Below are positions 5,900 to 13,363 of a DNA stretch of 15,310 nt, one piece after another (position 1 is the stretch's first letter; every line of letters begins with the position of its first letter). The position numbers were made by a program, and so were the translations under genes. Source of the DNA: Akkermansiaceae bacterium. GTDB lineage: Bacteria; Verrucomicrobiota; Verrucomicrobiia; Verrucomicrobiales; Akkermansiaceae. Location: assembly GCA_011524615.1 (NCBI GenBank), contig WTJZ01000192.1:1-15310 (forward strand), written 5' to 3'. The notes under the pieces were generated by a model. That model saw only the letters and a list, made by a program, of their open reading frames with translations, did no database searches and was not told the origin of the DNA.

Positions 5900-8347
5900 T
5901 TATTCGACAATAATTGCTTTAGGAGGGAGAGAGGTTGGTTCCTCTACAATGATCGCTACCGGAGGGAGGTCGATGGTTTCTTCTATAGGAAGGGATTCAT
6001 CAACGACGATAGCTCTCTGAGGGGGAAGAGATTCATCAACGACGATAGCTCTTTGAGGGGGGGGGGAATTCGACTTATTCTTAGAACCAAAGATACGCCC
6101 TAGGAAACCACCAAGAGAGGTGTTAACCGTGCGTGATGGTTGAGAAGATTGACGAGTAGGGTGTAGAGGACAGGTATCGTTGATAGTGTAGAGGAGATCA
6201 TTTGGGACGAGGTCCTCATAGGCATAGCCGTCTTTGGCACATTGTGATGTAGCATGGCGCGCAGAACGCTGACAGAGTGTGACAGTAGTACTGGGTAGGT
6301 CTTTTTTCAGCGACTGAGGCTTAAACTCTGTTTTCACTGCAGCTGCCTTCATGAGGTCTGCCCAGATGGGCATAGCTAGGCGTGAGCCGTATCCTTTGGT
6401 AATTGTTCGCTTAGGACTATCCATTCCGACCCAGACAGCGCAAGTAAGCTCTGAAGTGTATCCAGCATACCAAGCATCCTTATAATCATCAGTGGTACCA
6501 GTCTTACCCGCGCTTGGTGCCGTGAAGCCGTATGTTGATCGGAGGCTGGACCCAGTGCCTCTGATATTCGTCTCTTCTAAGACCTTTGAGACTTCATAGG
6601 TGGCTCCCTGAGAGAGTGGTGTTTCTGCAATCTCGACGCCCCCTTTTTCGGTGATATCGTAGAGAGTCTCGCCATTACGGTCGACAATTTTTGCGATGAC
6701 GTATGGTTGTCGATAGGTACCAAGGTTGGGAAAGATACTATACGCTCTTGCTACTTCTTCCGGGGTTGCTTCCCATGCTCCGAGGTAGGCCGTAGCGGTA
6801 TCTGGGGTTTTTCCCTCTTGCCTTTTATTCCACTGGAAGAGCTCGAACCCTGCGAGTTCGGCTGCCTTTTGAACATAGGAGAGTCCAGCATAGTTGCCGA
6901 CCCTGATGGAGGATGTGTTACGCGATCTCATGAGGGCTTCTTTGGTCTCGATGAGTCCTAAGAATTTACCGTCAGAGTTGTTAGGTTTCCATTTAGAAGA
7001 GGAGTGCTTAATCTCCCCATCACGAAGAGGTGAGTCGTCGATGAGGGTGCGGGGACGGAGTCCTCTGTCAAAAGCTGCTTGATATACGAATGGCTTGAAG
7101 AGGGAGCCAACTTGTCGGCGGGCATAGTAGGCACGGTTAAAGCGTGACTCATCGGCACTACGTCCACCTACAGTTGCGACAATACCACCAGTCTTATTGT
7201 CTAAGCAAACGAGGGCACCTTGGATGTAGGATGGAGCTTTCTTTGATCCGCTCTTTTGAAACTGACTACGTGTTTGGTGATGATAGGATGAGAGTCGTTC
7301 TATTGAAGCGAGGCGGGAGTTAACAGATCGTTCGGCAATGGTCTGGAGCCCCTTATCGATCGTGGTATGGATGGTGAGCCCTCCGATCTTGATATTATTT
7401 TTGCCAAGATGGTACTCCAGTTCTCTGGAGATTGCATCCATCGCATAGGACTGTCCCCTGGTTCGCTGGGATTTTGGTCGGATTTTTAGAGGTTCGGCTT
7501 TTGCCTTATCAGCCTCTGCTTGGGTGATGTAACTGTAGAATACGAGTCGGTCTAGTACGGTATCACGCTCTCTCGTAGCAAGTTTGAGTGATCTGAATGG
7601 GGAGAAGGCGTTTGGCCCTCGTACGATACCTGCGAGCATAGCGCCCTCGGAGAGGGTGAGATCTTTTGCGGGCTTCTCCAAGTAGGCTTGAGAGGCGGCC
7701 TCAATGCCTAGCATAGAGTGTCCCCAGAAGATACGGTTGCAGTAGTGTTCTAGGATTTCAGTCTTTTCATAAGAGCGCTCAATTCGCATGGTAACGAAGA
7801 TTTCTAGGAACTTTCGATCAAGTTCATTGTACCATTTATTTCCTTGCGATAGGTCAAAGGTGTTACGAGAGAGCTGCATCGTGATAGTAGATGCTCCTTG
7901 CGTCATACCTCGATCCTTGATGTTTCTTACAGTAGCACGGATAAGCCCCTTGAGATCTATGCCGCAGTGTTCGAAGAATCTAGCGTCTTCACGCGCGATG
8001 ATGGATTGTAGGAAGTTCGGAGAGATCTCGTCATATGGGACGACAGTTCTGTTTTGGCCGTGAATGGCACCGAGTTCTAATCCGTTACGGTCCAGGATCT
8101 TAGTTCTCTCGGGCATGATGGCGACCTCATCCATATTGAATGTAAGCGAACGGAAGAAGTATACTGAGCAGAAAAGAAGGAATCCTGCAGCGGAAGCGAG
8201 GGCTGTGTATTTGACGACCTTCTTGAGTATCGACTTAGCATTTTGCTGGAAGGGAGAGGTATAGCTTCCTCGTGGCTTATTTACCTTACGAGGTCGTTTC
8301 CTTGCTGACTTCTTTGCAGATGTTCGCTTTTTTGGCGCAGGAGACAT
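5900..8347 (-). CDS. Class A penicillin-binding protein (PBP1A family)
   Basis: Bifunctional peptidoglycan glycosyltransferase and DD-transpeptidase, 815 residues, anchored in the inner membrane. A very basic cytoplasmic N-terminus (residues 6-26, many K and R) precedes one membrane helix (about 44-65). The GT51 domain shows REDARFFEHCG (119-129, catalytic-type E120), GASTITMQLSRN (151-162), RKFLEIFVTMRIER (178-191) and the HYCN motif (201-204). The transpeptidase has GSLFKP (414-419, nucleophile S415, K418), SRN (475-477) and KTGTTD (615-620). C690s-725 carry three cysteines (C692, C703, C726). The last 55 residues are unusual: a Pro-rich tail with repeats of PPxAIxVxE type, two of them identical 12-residue units (763-774, 775-786). 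A run of ten C encodes S761-P764. It heads a unit with the Minf_1886 and lipoprotein genes and is divergent from the sigma factor gene. No strong promoter was found in the 127-nt gap. Confidence 0.95.
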   Translation of the reverse strand: MSPAPKKRTSAKKSARKRPRKVNKPRGSYTSPFQQNAKSILKKVVKYTALASAAGFLLFCSVYFFRSLTFNMDEVAIMPERTKILDRNGLELGAIHGQNRTVVPYDEISPNFLQSIIAREDARFFEHCGIDLKGLIRATVRNIKDRGMTQGASTITMQLSRNTFDLSQGNKWYNELDRKFLEIFVTMRIERSYEKTEILEHYCNRIFWGHSMLGIEAASQAYLEKPAKDLTLSEGAMLAGIVRGPNAFSPFRSLKLATRERDTVLDRLVFYSYITQAEADKAKAEPLKIRPKSQRTRGQSYAMDAISRELEYHLGKNNIKIGGLTIHTTIDKGLQTIAERSVNSRLASIERLSSYHHQTRSQFQKSGSKKAPSYIQGALVCLDNKTGGIVATVGGRSADESRFNRAYYARRQVGSLFKPFVYQAAFDRGLRPRTLIDDSPLRDGEIKHSSSKWKPNNSDGKFLGLIETKEALMRSRNTSSIRVGNYAGLSYVQKAAELAGFELFQWNKRQEGKTPDTATAYLGAWEATPEEVARAYSIFPNLGTYRQPYVIAKIVDRNGETLYDITEKGGVEIAETPLSQGATYEVSKVLEETNIRGTGSSLRSTYGFTAPSAGKTGTTDDYKDAWYAGYTSELTCAVWVGMDSPKRTITKGYGSRLAMPIWADLMKAAAVKTEFKPQSLKKDLPSTTVTLCQRSARHATSQCAKDGYAYEDLVPNDLLYTINDTCPLHPTRQSSQPSRTVNTSLGGFLGRIFGSKNKSNSPPPQRAIVVDESLPPQRAIVVDESLPIEETIDLPPVAIIVEEPTSLPPKAIIVE
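5990..6061 (-). repeat. 36-bp tandem repeat in the PBP C-terminal tail
   Basis: Two adjacent 36-bp units, 6061-6026 and 6025-5990 on the minus strand, differ at only 2 positions, both silent. Each encodes PPQRAIVVDESL. Two further degenerate protein-level units (PPVAIIVEE at about 795-803 and PPKAIIVE at 808-815) follow, so the tail ends in about four related repeats. Confidence 0.9.
6057..6066 (-). repeat. Homopolymer tract C10 in the PBP gene
   Basis: Ten consecutive G on the plus strand (C10 in the coding strand) span the codons for S761 to P764. Loss of one C would change the frame and end at a TAG about 25 codons on. Gain of one C would meet a TGA after about 8 codons. Either would remove the repeat tail but leave both enzymatic domains intact. 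Confidence 0.9.
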
Positions 8348-8474
8348 AATATGGGAAGAATAATTTTGGGAATGAAGATAACGAATAAATTACGATACAA
8401 CAGAATAAACGGATAAAAGATCGTATAAATTCACAACTTTTCTCTTTTCATTTAGTTCTCTCTCTAGAAACCTA

Positions 8475-9074
8475 ATGATGATGCCTGCCCCCTCTCCAGC
8501 CCAGAGCGATTCCGAAGATGACGTGGAATTGATGTCTAGAGTGGCAAAAGGGGATGAAGAGGCGTTTGCTGCTATCGTGAGCCGACACCAGTATGCAGTT
8601 GTTGGAACAGTCTCAAAGATGTTAGGAGGCAGTACTGACGCGGAAGATATTGCGCAGCAAGTATTCATCCGGCTTTGGAAGAGTGCAAAGAAGTATAAGC
8701 CAACGGCGAAGTTTACGACCTATCTGTTCACAATTACGAGGAACCTAGTCTTTAATGAATCACGCCGAAGGAAGAGAAAGCAGCATAGCTCCATTGAAGA
8801 ACAAGGCGAAGAGTGGGGGGCTCAGGTAGTAGACAATGATGCTGCTAGTCCATCCGATGAGGCTCTCAAGGCTGAGTTAGTGAAGGCCGTGGATAAGGCT
8901 ATTGGTAATCTACCTGAGAAGCAGCGAATGGCTGTCATCCTCAGGCGTTATGAAAATATGCCTTATGAGGAGATTGCCAAGGTGTTGGGTATCTCTGTTT
9001 CTGCGGTTAAGAGCCAATTGTTCAGAGCAAGAAGTGAGTTAAAGGAGTCACTAGCCTCGTATCTCTCTGTATAG
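8475..9074 (+). CDS. RNA polymerase sigma factor, ECF-type sigma-70 family
   Basis: A 199-residue protein with the two-domain layout of an extracytoplasmic-function sigma factor. Region 2 is at about 29-102: AFAAIVSRHQ, DAEDIAQQVFIRLWK (55-69, core binding), then FTTYLFTITRNLVFNESRRRKRK (80-102, -10 recognition and a basic end). A short acidic linker follows. Region 4 is at about 144-192: LPEKQRMAVILRRYENMPYEEIAKVLGISVSAVKSQLFRAR, a helix-turn-helix for the -35 element. No anti-sigma gene is next to it: upstream is the divergent PBP, downstream the convergent queE. So it is either an orphan or controlled from elsewhere. The start has three consecutive ATG codons (8475, 8478, 8481) and no Shine-Dalgarno motif, so the exact first residue is open. 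A hairpin overlaps its stop. The ECF subgroup cannot be set by eye. Confidence 0.93.
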   Translation: MMMPAPSPAQSDSEDDVELMSRVAKGDEEAFAAIVSRHQYAVVGTVSKMLGGSTDAEDIAQQVFIRLWKSAKKYKPTAKFTTYLFTITRNLVFNESRRRKRKQHSSIEEQGEEWGAQVVDNDAASPSDEALKAELVKAVDKAIGNLPEKQRMAVILRRYENMPYEEIAKVLGISVSAVKSQLFRARSELKESLASYLSV

Positions 9075-9090
9075 ATACGTCTCTTTATTT
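9058..9090 (+). terminator. Probable intrinsic terminator of the sigma factor gene
   Basis: A perfect 7-bp stem CGTATCT (9058-9064) and AGATACG (9073-9079) with an 8-nt loop spans the stop codon TAG at 9072-9074. It is followed by TCTCTTTATTT, T-rich but interrupted. The stem is short and the T-run imperfect, so strength is uncertain. Confidence 0.5.
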
Positions 9091-9816
9091 AGCTCGTTCA
9101 TTCCCCCAGACATGGACATGCAGACGGTCTGAGAAGCGGTATCCATGTTCAAGGCAATGGTTAATGATTGCCTCAGAACTGTCTCGGATGGCTTCACTGG
9201 AGATTCCCTTTGGCATGAGGATAATCTTAGAGGCGGGAATGTTATAGAGTTCTCGAAGTTCAGCAATGGTCTCGAGGTCTGATGGGGTATTAATGACAAA
9301 CTTAAACGAGGCTAATGGGTACTGATTAAACCACTGTAGTGCCTCAGCCTTGAGGGCGAGCTCTGGCTTATTGCCTGAGTGTGCTAGCTTGGGTGAGACA
9401 TTATATTGGATCTGGCGGTCGAGAGGTAAGCTCTCTGGAATGAGGGTTCCATTGGTCTCGAACTCAATTGTCCAGGAGGATGGTAAGATGGAAATGAGTT
9501 CTAAGAGTTCTTTTTGCTGAAGAAGTGGTTCTCCGCCAGTAATCACAAGGTGTTGGCAGGGGTAGCTAGAGATGGTACTTAGAATATCCTCTACTGAGAG
9601 CTCGATGATTTGTTCCTTTTTGGAGTACTTACGCCCAGATGTGGTCTCCCAAGGGGTATTCTCCCAGTTCCATGTATAGGGTGTATCACACCAAGTGCAA
9701 TGGAGATTACAGAGGGATAACCGCATGAATATAGACGGCTTACCAGTAGAGATTCCTTCGCCTTGTACAGTGTAGAAGATTTCAGGCTGTCCAGAAGGGA
9801 GACGAGATAATTTCAT
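9085..9816 (-). CDS. queE: 7-carboxy-7-deazaguanine synthase QueE (radical SAM)
   Basis: Cytoplasmic radical SAM enzyme that converts 6-carboxytetrahydropterin to 7-carboxy-7-deazaguanine in preQ0/queuosine biosynthesis. It has 243 residues. The N-terminus has EIFYTVQGEG (12-21), the substrate-site signature. The cluster motif C36-xxx-C40-xx-C43 (SLCNLHCTWCDT) binds the 4Fe-4S centre. VITGGEPLLQ (91-100) is the SAM-binding GGE motif. ETNGT (120-124), NVSPKL (139-144) and the terminal LHVHVWG (232-238) also match the family. An inserted segment at about 49-67 (NWENTPWETTSGRKY...) after the cluster fits the family's variable region. The other pathway genes (queC, queD, queF) are not in the window. 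Its ATG follows the yggS stop directly (TAAATG), so the two are surely cotranscribed and probably coupled. Confidence 0.95.
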   Translation of the reverse strand: MKLSRLPSGQPEIFYTVQGEGISTGKPSIFMRLSLCNLHCTWCDTPYTWNWENTPWETTSGRKYSKKEQIIELSVEDILSTISSYPCQHLVITGGEPLLQQKELLELISILPSSWTIEFETNGTLIPESLPLDRQIQYNVSPKLAHSGNKPELALKAEALQWFNQYPLASFKFVINTPSDLETIAELRELYNIPASKIILMPKGISSEAIRDSSEAIINHCLEHGYRFSDRLHVHVWGNERAK

Positions 9817-10500
9817 TTACTTAACGTAGTTACGAGCGCCGAATAATGCTGAGCCAACGCGGATGTGGGTCGCTCCTTCTTCCACCGCGATGTGAAAGTC
9901 ACTACTCATTCCCATACTGAGAGAGGGGAGAGGTATCCCTGAAGATTGAGAGACCTCGTCTCGTAGGGATCTAAGAGACGAGAAAGAGGGGCGTGCTTGC
10001 TCGGGGTCTGATTGTGCCTGTGGGATACACATGAGACCCTCTAGCGCGATATTAGGTAAAGTGGATGCATGCCGAACTGCACCTAGAGTTTCTTCAGGAG
10101 AAAAGCCTCCTTTTGATTCCTCACGGTCGATATTCACTTGCAAAAAGAGGTGAGGGCGTACTCCTTCTTCTCCAGCGATGCGGTTAATGGCATCTAGAAG
10201 CTTGATACTATCGATGCTGTGAATCCAGTTCGAGTGTTTTAAGACCTTCCTTACCTTATTGCGCTGTAGACCTCCGATGTAGTGCCATTCAAGATGAGCG
10301 GGTAAGGCCGGAGCTTTGATCTCTAGCTCTTGGAGCTTATTCTCGCCGAATACAAATTGATCGGCCTCTATCAGTGGAGATAACTTCTCAGCAGGCCAAG
10401 TCTTAGAGACCGCAATGAGCTGCACTTCATTAAGGGCGCGGCCTGCATTGATGCATGCTGCTTTGATCTGAGCTTGGACGGTATGAAGGTGGTCGGACAC
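9817..10500 (-). CDS. yggS: YggS family pyridoxal phosphate-binding protein
   Basis: A 227-residue TIM-barrel protein of the YggS/PROSC family, which binds PLP without a known catalytic reaction and helps vitamin B6 and amino-acid homeostasis. Seen motifs: LIAVSKTWP (28-36) with K33 as the PLP Schiff-base lysine, FGENKLQE (50-57), WHYIGGLQRNK (72-82), IDREESKGGF and the C-terminal SMGMSSDFHIAVEEGATHIRVGSALFG, which binds the phosphate. The start is GTG (10498-10500), 10 nt after the stop of the protease gene, with no Shine-Dalgarno motif. queE follows with no gap. Length and motif order are normal. Confidence 0.94.
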   Translation of the reverse strand: MSDHLHTVQAQIKAACINAGRALNEVQLIAVSKTWPAEKLSPLIEADQFVFGENKLQELEIKAPALPAHLEWHYIGGLQRNKVRKVLKHSNWIHSIDSIKLLDAINRIAGEEGVRPHLFLQVNIDREESKGGFSPEETLGAVRHASTLPNIALEGLMCIPQAQSDPEQARPSFSSLRSLRDEVSQSSGIPLPSLSMGMSSDFHIAVEEGATHIRVGSALFGARNYVK

Positions 10501-10510
10501 AGTAGTAAGA

Positions 10511-12703
10511 TTAGTTCGATAGCGTGATGAGGTCTTTGAGAATAGAGAGGGCTTCTCGTTTAGTCGGGTCTAGGTTAGAAGGGTATTCTGGAGTTGTGTC
10601 AAGATCAGCCAGTTCCTCTTTAGCCGTACGCATGTAGACCTGTTCGTCTCTGTCTAGAAGGGGAAGGTCCGATTCACTAGTAGCATCTTCCAAGAGCATA
10701 CGGTACACTGAGAACGAGTCGAGATCTGCTTGCTGAATAGAGGCATAGCGCTCGACTTGTTCTTTGATACGATCTTTACGACGCTCTTCTGCTTTCTTGA
10801 TTTCTTCCCGACGCTCGTTGATATTGAGACTGATAGAGTTCTCTTCTATACGTTTCTTAGTACGCTCGATTTCCTCCTTAATATAAGTGAAATCTAGGTC
10901 TGAGCTAATACGTGATGCGCTTAATTGCTCGAGTTGAGAGAGATGGAGATCTTCTTTGTTTAGTTTATTGTAGGTACTCGGGTTAATTTCGTCATAGGGG
11001 AGGGCGTGTTTGGAGTAACGTTCGCCTATTTCGAGCGATGAAAGTAGAGACGGAATAACTATGTCAGACTCTACCCCTTTCAACTGAGTTGAGCCACCTG
11101 AGACACGGTAGAACTTCTGGATGGTTGCCTTAACGATACCAGCACGGCTAGAGTCTTGATACCACTTCATGAAGCGTTTGATCTCTAGGGGTTGCTGTAC
11201 TGTACCCTTTCCAAAGGTGAATTCATCGCCGATGACGACAGCTCTGTTATAGTCCTGTAGGGCGGCAGCTAGAATCTCACTGGCAGATGCACTAGTTTTG
11301 CTAACGAGTACTGTGACCGGTTTGGTGAAAAGTACGTTCTTACTATAGGAGTTTTTGACTCGAGTTTGACTGAGAGAGTCTTGAATTTGTACTACGGGTC
11401 CGTTACCGGTGAAGTATCCTGTGATGTGCTGCACTTCATCAAGAGAGCCACCACCATTGTTACGTAGATCGATGACGAGACCGTCGACGTCTTCTTGGTT
11501 CATTCGTTCTAGAAGTGTCTTCACATCTCTAGCCACACTAGTAGTGTTATTTTGGAAGTCTTTGTAGAATGATGGGATCACCATCCAGCCTAACTTCTTC
11601 GATGTATCATTGTCAGACTTGTATTCATAGACTTCTGCACTCGCCATTTCGTCTTGTTGTTCTACAACGTCACGTTTGATTTTGATCAGTTTAGTTTGTC
11701 CCGGGGCTCCGTTTGCAGGTTCTACTTTGAGAGTAACATTTGTGTTCTTCTTTCCTCTAATGTGGCTCACCACTTTACCGATCGGCATATAGAGGATATC
11801 TACCATCTTACCATTAGAAAGAGGGTCAACCGCTACGATTCTGTCATTGAGTTGAAGCTCACCTTGTTTATCTGCTGGTCCGCCGATGACGATTCCCTTA
11901 ATCAGAGTCGACCCGTCATCTTCTGAAGAGAGCAGGGCGCCAATACCAACGAGTGAGTTAGCGATGCTACTACGAAACTGTTCCGTTTCGCGATGGCTGA
12001 AGTAGTCTGAATGAGGGTCGTACGCTGCTGCTACAGTGCTGAGGAAGAGATTAGCGACATCTTCTTCATCGAAGTCATGATATGTCTGAGAGATTCGTTC
12101 GTTTCGTTTCGCAATCTTTTCATACACAGATTCATCTTCATCGAGATAGTCGCTAGCGGTCTTATTGAGCTCATTTGCCCTGTCCGTGATAGATTCTCTT
12201 CGGAGGAGTTCAGATAGAAGAGATTCCTTTAGGTGAAGCTTCCATAGCGCGCGCGAGTCTTCATTATTCTGAGGCCATGCCGCATCTTTACGGTTCAACT
12301 GGATAGAATCGTCTAGGGTGAAATTAAACTCCTTTTTCTCAAGTAACTCTTGGTTATACTGATGTCTCTCATCGAGACGTTCTAGGAAGATTGCGAAGAT
12401 TTCCTTTGCTGGAGTGGTTCCTTCTGCTTTGACGAGGAGGTTATCTAGCTGAGTCTTATAGTTATCGTTGAACTCATCGATATCGGATTGAGTGAAGTAG
12501 AGCTTTTGAGGGTCGAGTTTCTCGATATAGTCAGTGAGGATTCTCATCGACATGTCATCGTCAAAGCTAAGCTTAGCGTAGTGTCCATTCTGTAAGATCA
12601 GCACCATTTCCTGTCCAACGTTATTAAAGTTGGTCTTGGCTGAGCACGCCAATGACAGGAGGCTAAGGAGTCCTATAGTTAAGAGGTTTGAGAGACGATG
12701 CAT
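10511..12703 (-). CDS. prc: Carboxy-terminal processing peptidase, Prc/Tsp type (S41)
   Basis: A 730-residue periplasmic serine protease. In E. coli the homologue trims FtsI and degrades MepS and tagged proteins. Residues 1-22 form a signal peptide (LLTIGLLSLLSLACSA). C20 is present, but the lipobox is poor, so I do not call it a lipoprotein. A long helical N-domain (about 25-245) is followed by a PDZ domain (about 250-330, with LVGIGALL and GGPADKQGELQLNDRIVAV), then the S41 core. The core has DGLVIDLRNNGGGSL (407-421), the nucleophile S475 in SASASEI and the general base K499 in FGKGTVQ. The C-terminal domain is highly charged (about 625-690, K/E/R-rich, helical). The track-independent longest frame reaches 12823, but the ATG at 12703 is preferred: it starts the signal peptide exactly, and the longer form would run into the terminator at 12766-12788. 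It is the first gene of a unit with yggS and queE. No convincing promoter was found. Confidence 0.94.
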   Translation of the reverse strand: MHRLSNLLTIGLLSLLSLACSAKTNFNNVGQEMVLILQNGHYAKLSFDDDMSMRILTDYIEKLDPQKLYFTQSDIDEFNDNYKTQLDNLLVKAEGTTPAKEIFAIFLERLDERHQYNQELLEKKEFNFTLDDSIQLNRKDAAWPQNNEDSRALWKLHLKESLLSELLRRESITDRANELNKTASDYLDEDESVYEKIAKRNERISQTYHDFDEEDVANLFLSTVAAAYDPHSDYFSHRETEQFRSSIANSLVGIGALLSSEDDGSTLIKGIVIGGPADKQGELQLNDRIVAVDPLSNGKMVDILYMPIGKVVSHIRGKKNTNVTLKVEPANGAPGQTKLIKIKRDVVEQQDEMASAEVYEYKSDNDTSKKLGWMVIPSFYKDFQNNTTSVARDVKTLLERMNQEDVDGLVIDLRNNGGGSLDEVQHITGYFTGNGPVVQIQDSLSQTRVKNSYSKNVLFTKPVTVLVSKTSASASEILAAALQDYNRAVVIGDEFTFGKGTVQQPLEIKRFMKWYQDSSRAGIVKATIQKFYRVSGGSTQLKGVESDIVIPSLLSSLEIGERYSKHALPYDEINPSTYNKLNKEDLHLSQLEQLSASRISSDLDFTYIKEEIERTKKRIEENSISLNINERREEIKKAEERRKDRIKEQVERYASIQQADLDSFSVYRMLLEDATSESDLPLLDRDEQVYMRTAKEELADLDTTPEYPSNLDPTKREALSILKDLITLSN

Positions 12704-12753
12704 ATTGTGATAGATGTTATAGATTGGGAGCGATGCATCAATCAGATTTTCTC

Positions 12754-12788
12754 TAATAAACAAAGAAAGGCACCCATTGGGTGCCTTT
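12754..12788 (-). terminator. Intrinsic terminator of the polysaccharide export genes
   Basis: Perfect 10-bp stem AAAGGCACCC (12766-12775) and GGGTGCCTTT (12779-12788) with a 3-nt loop. On the minus strand it is followed by a T-rich stretch (CTTTGTTTATT). It begins 29 nt past the stop of the export gene and separates it from the protease unit, which therefore needs its own promoter in the 62 nt between. Confidence 0.85.
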
Positions 12789-12816
12789 GTGGTATCAAAT
12801 GTGAGGAGGAGACGGA

Positions 12817-13353
12817 TTACCAAGTACTACGAGGGAGTCTGATGACATCCTTGTCTTGTACTTTGTGGTTACGATCCTCGACCTTTTTCATATCGAATTT
12901 GTACTCTTTTTGGTTTCGCTCGATGTAGACCCATCGCTTAGAGTCGAACGTCTTAGCTCCACCACCTGCTGCAACAGCCTCTTGGAGAGTCATGCTACGT
13001 TGTAGAGGAAGGACTTGTGAGCCACTCTGGGAGATGAATGTGAATTTCACTCCTGTCAGCTGGTCGTCTTCTTTTGACTCTACATTGATTGTAGGGTTGG
13101 TGTAGATCTCTGCCTTTTTGTAGAGCGATTCGATATATCTAGCGAGAGTAATAGGAGTCTTGCCTGACGCTTGAACGCTTCCAATATAGGGGAGGTTAAT
13201 CGTTCCATTACTGTAGACGGAGTACTGCTTATTGAAGTCTGTAGCATCTGCAGCAGGTACACCCTGAATAGTAATGGTGATATTTGAGTTCGAGTTGATT
13301 GAGTTAGAAAACGCAACCAATGTTAAAGTGAGGAAAAGGTAGATTGTCTTCAT
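12817..13353 (-). CDS. Polysaccharide biosynthesis/export family protein (Wza-like, short)
   Basis: A 178-residue exported protein. Residues 1-20 form a signal peptide (MKTIYLFLTLTLVAF). Residues about 25-92 match the polysaccharide export domain: ITITIQGV, YSVYSNGTINLPYIGSVQASGKTPITLARYIESLY, then a P-TINVES strand. Residues 100-178 resemble an SLBB-type ubiquitin-like domain (MTLQEAVAAGGGAKTFDSKRWVYIER). It is about half the length of E. coli Wza (roughly 380 residues) and has no C-terminal amphipathic outer-membrane helix, so it probably forms or lines a periplasmic ring, with the outer-membrane part supplied by another protein. I see no lipobox cysteine. An ATG at 13383 would overlap the upstream gene by 20 nt; the ATG at 13353 gives a proper signal peptide and a 10-nt gap. 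It is cotranscribed with the Wzc-type kinase gene and followed by a strong terminator. Confidence 0.88.
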   Translation of the reverse strand: MKTIYLFLTLTLVAFSNSINSNSNITITIQGVPAADATDFNKQYSVYSNGTINLPYIGSVQASGKTPITLARYIESLYKKAEIYTNPTINVESKEDDQLTGVKFTFISQSGSQVLPLQRSMTLQEAVAAGGGAKTFDSKRWVYIERNQKEYKFDMKKVEDRNHKVQDKDVIRLPRSTW

Positions 13354-13363
13354 GAGTATTAGT

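Noticed and set aside
8348..8474. Promoters in the divergent PBP/sigma gap
   Set aside because: AT-rich with TATAAA at 8424-8429, but no matching -35 at a proper distance on either strand; not reliable enough to report.
12704..12765. Promoter for the protease unit (TTGATG with TATAAC)
   Set aside because: The two boxes are only 14 nt apart, too close for a sigma70-type promoter. A promoter must exist here, but I cannot place it.
12704..12823. Longer N-terminus for the Prc-type protease (40 extra residues)
   Set aside because: The extension would precede a perfect signal peptide, is not hydrophobic or conserved-looking, and is read across the upstream terminator hairpin.
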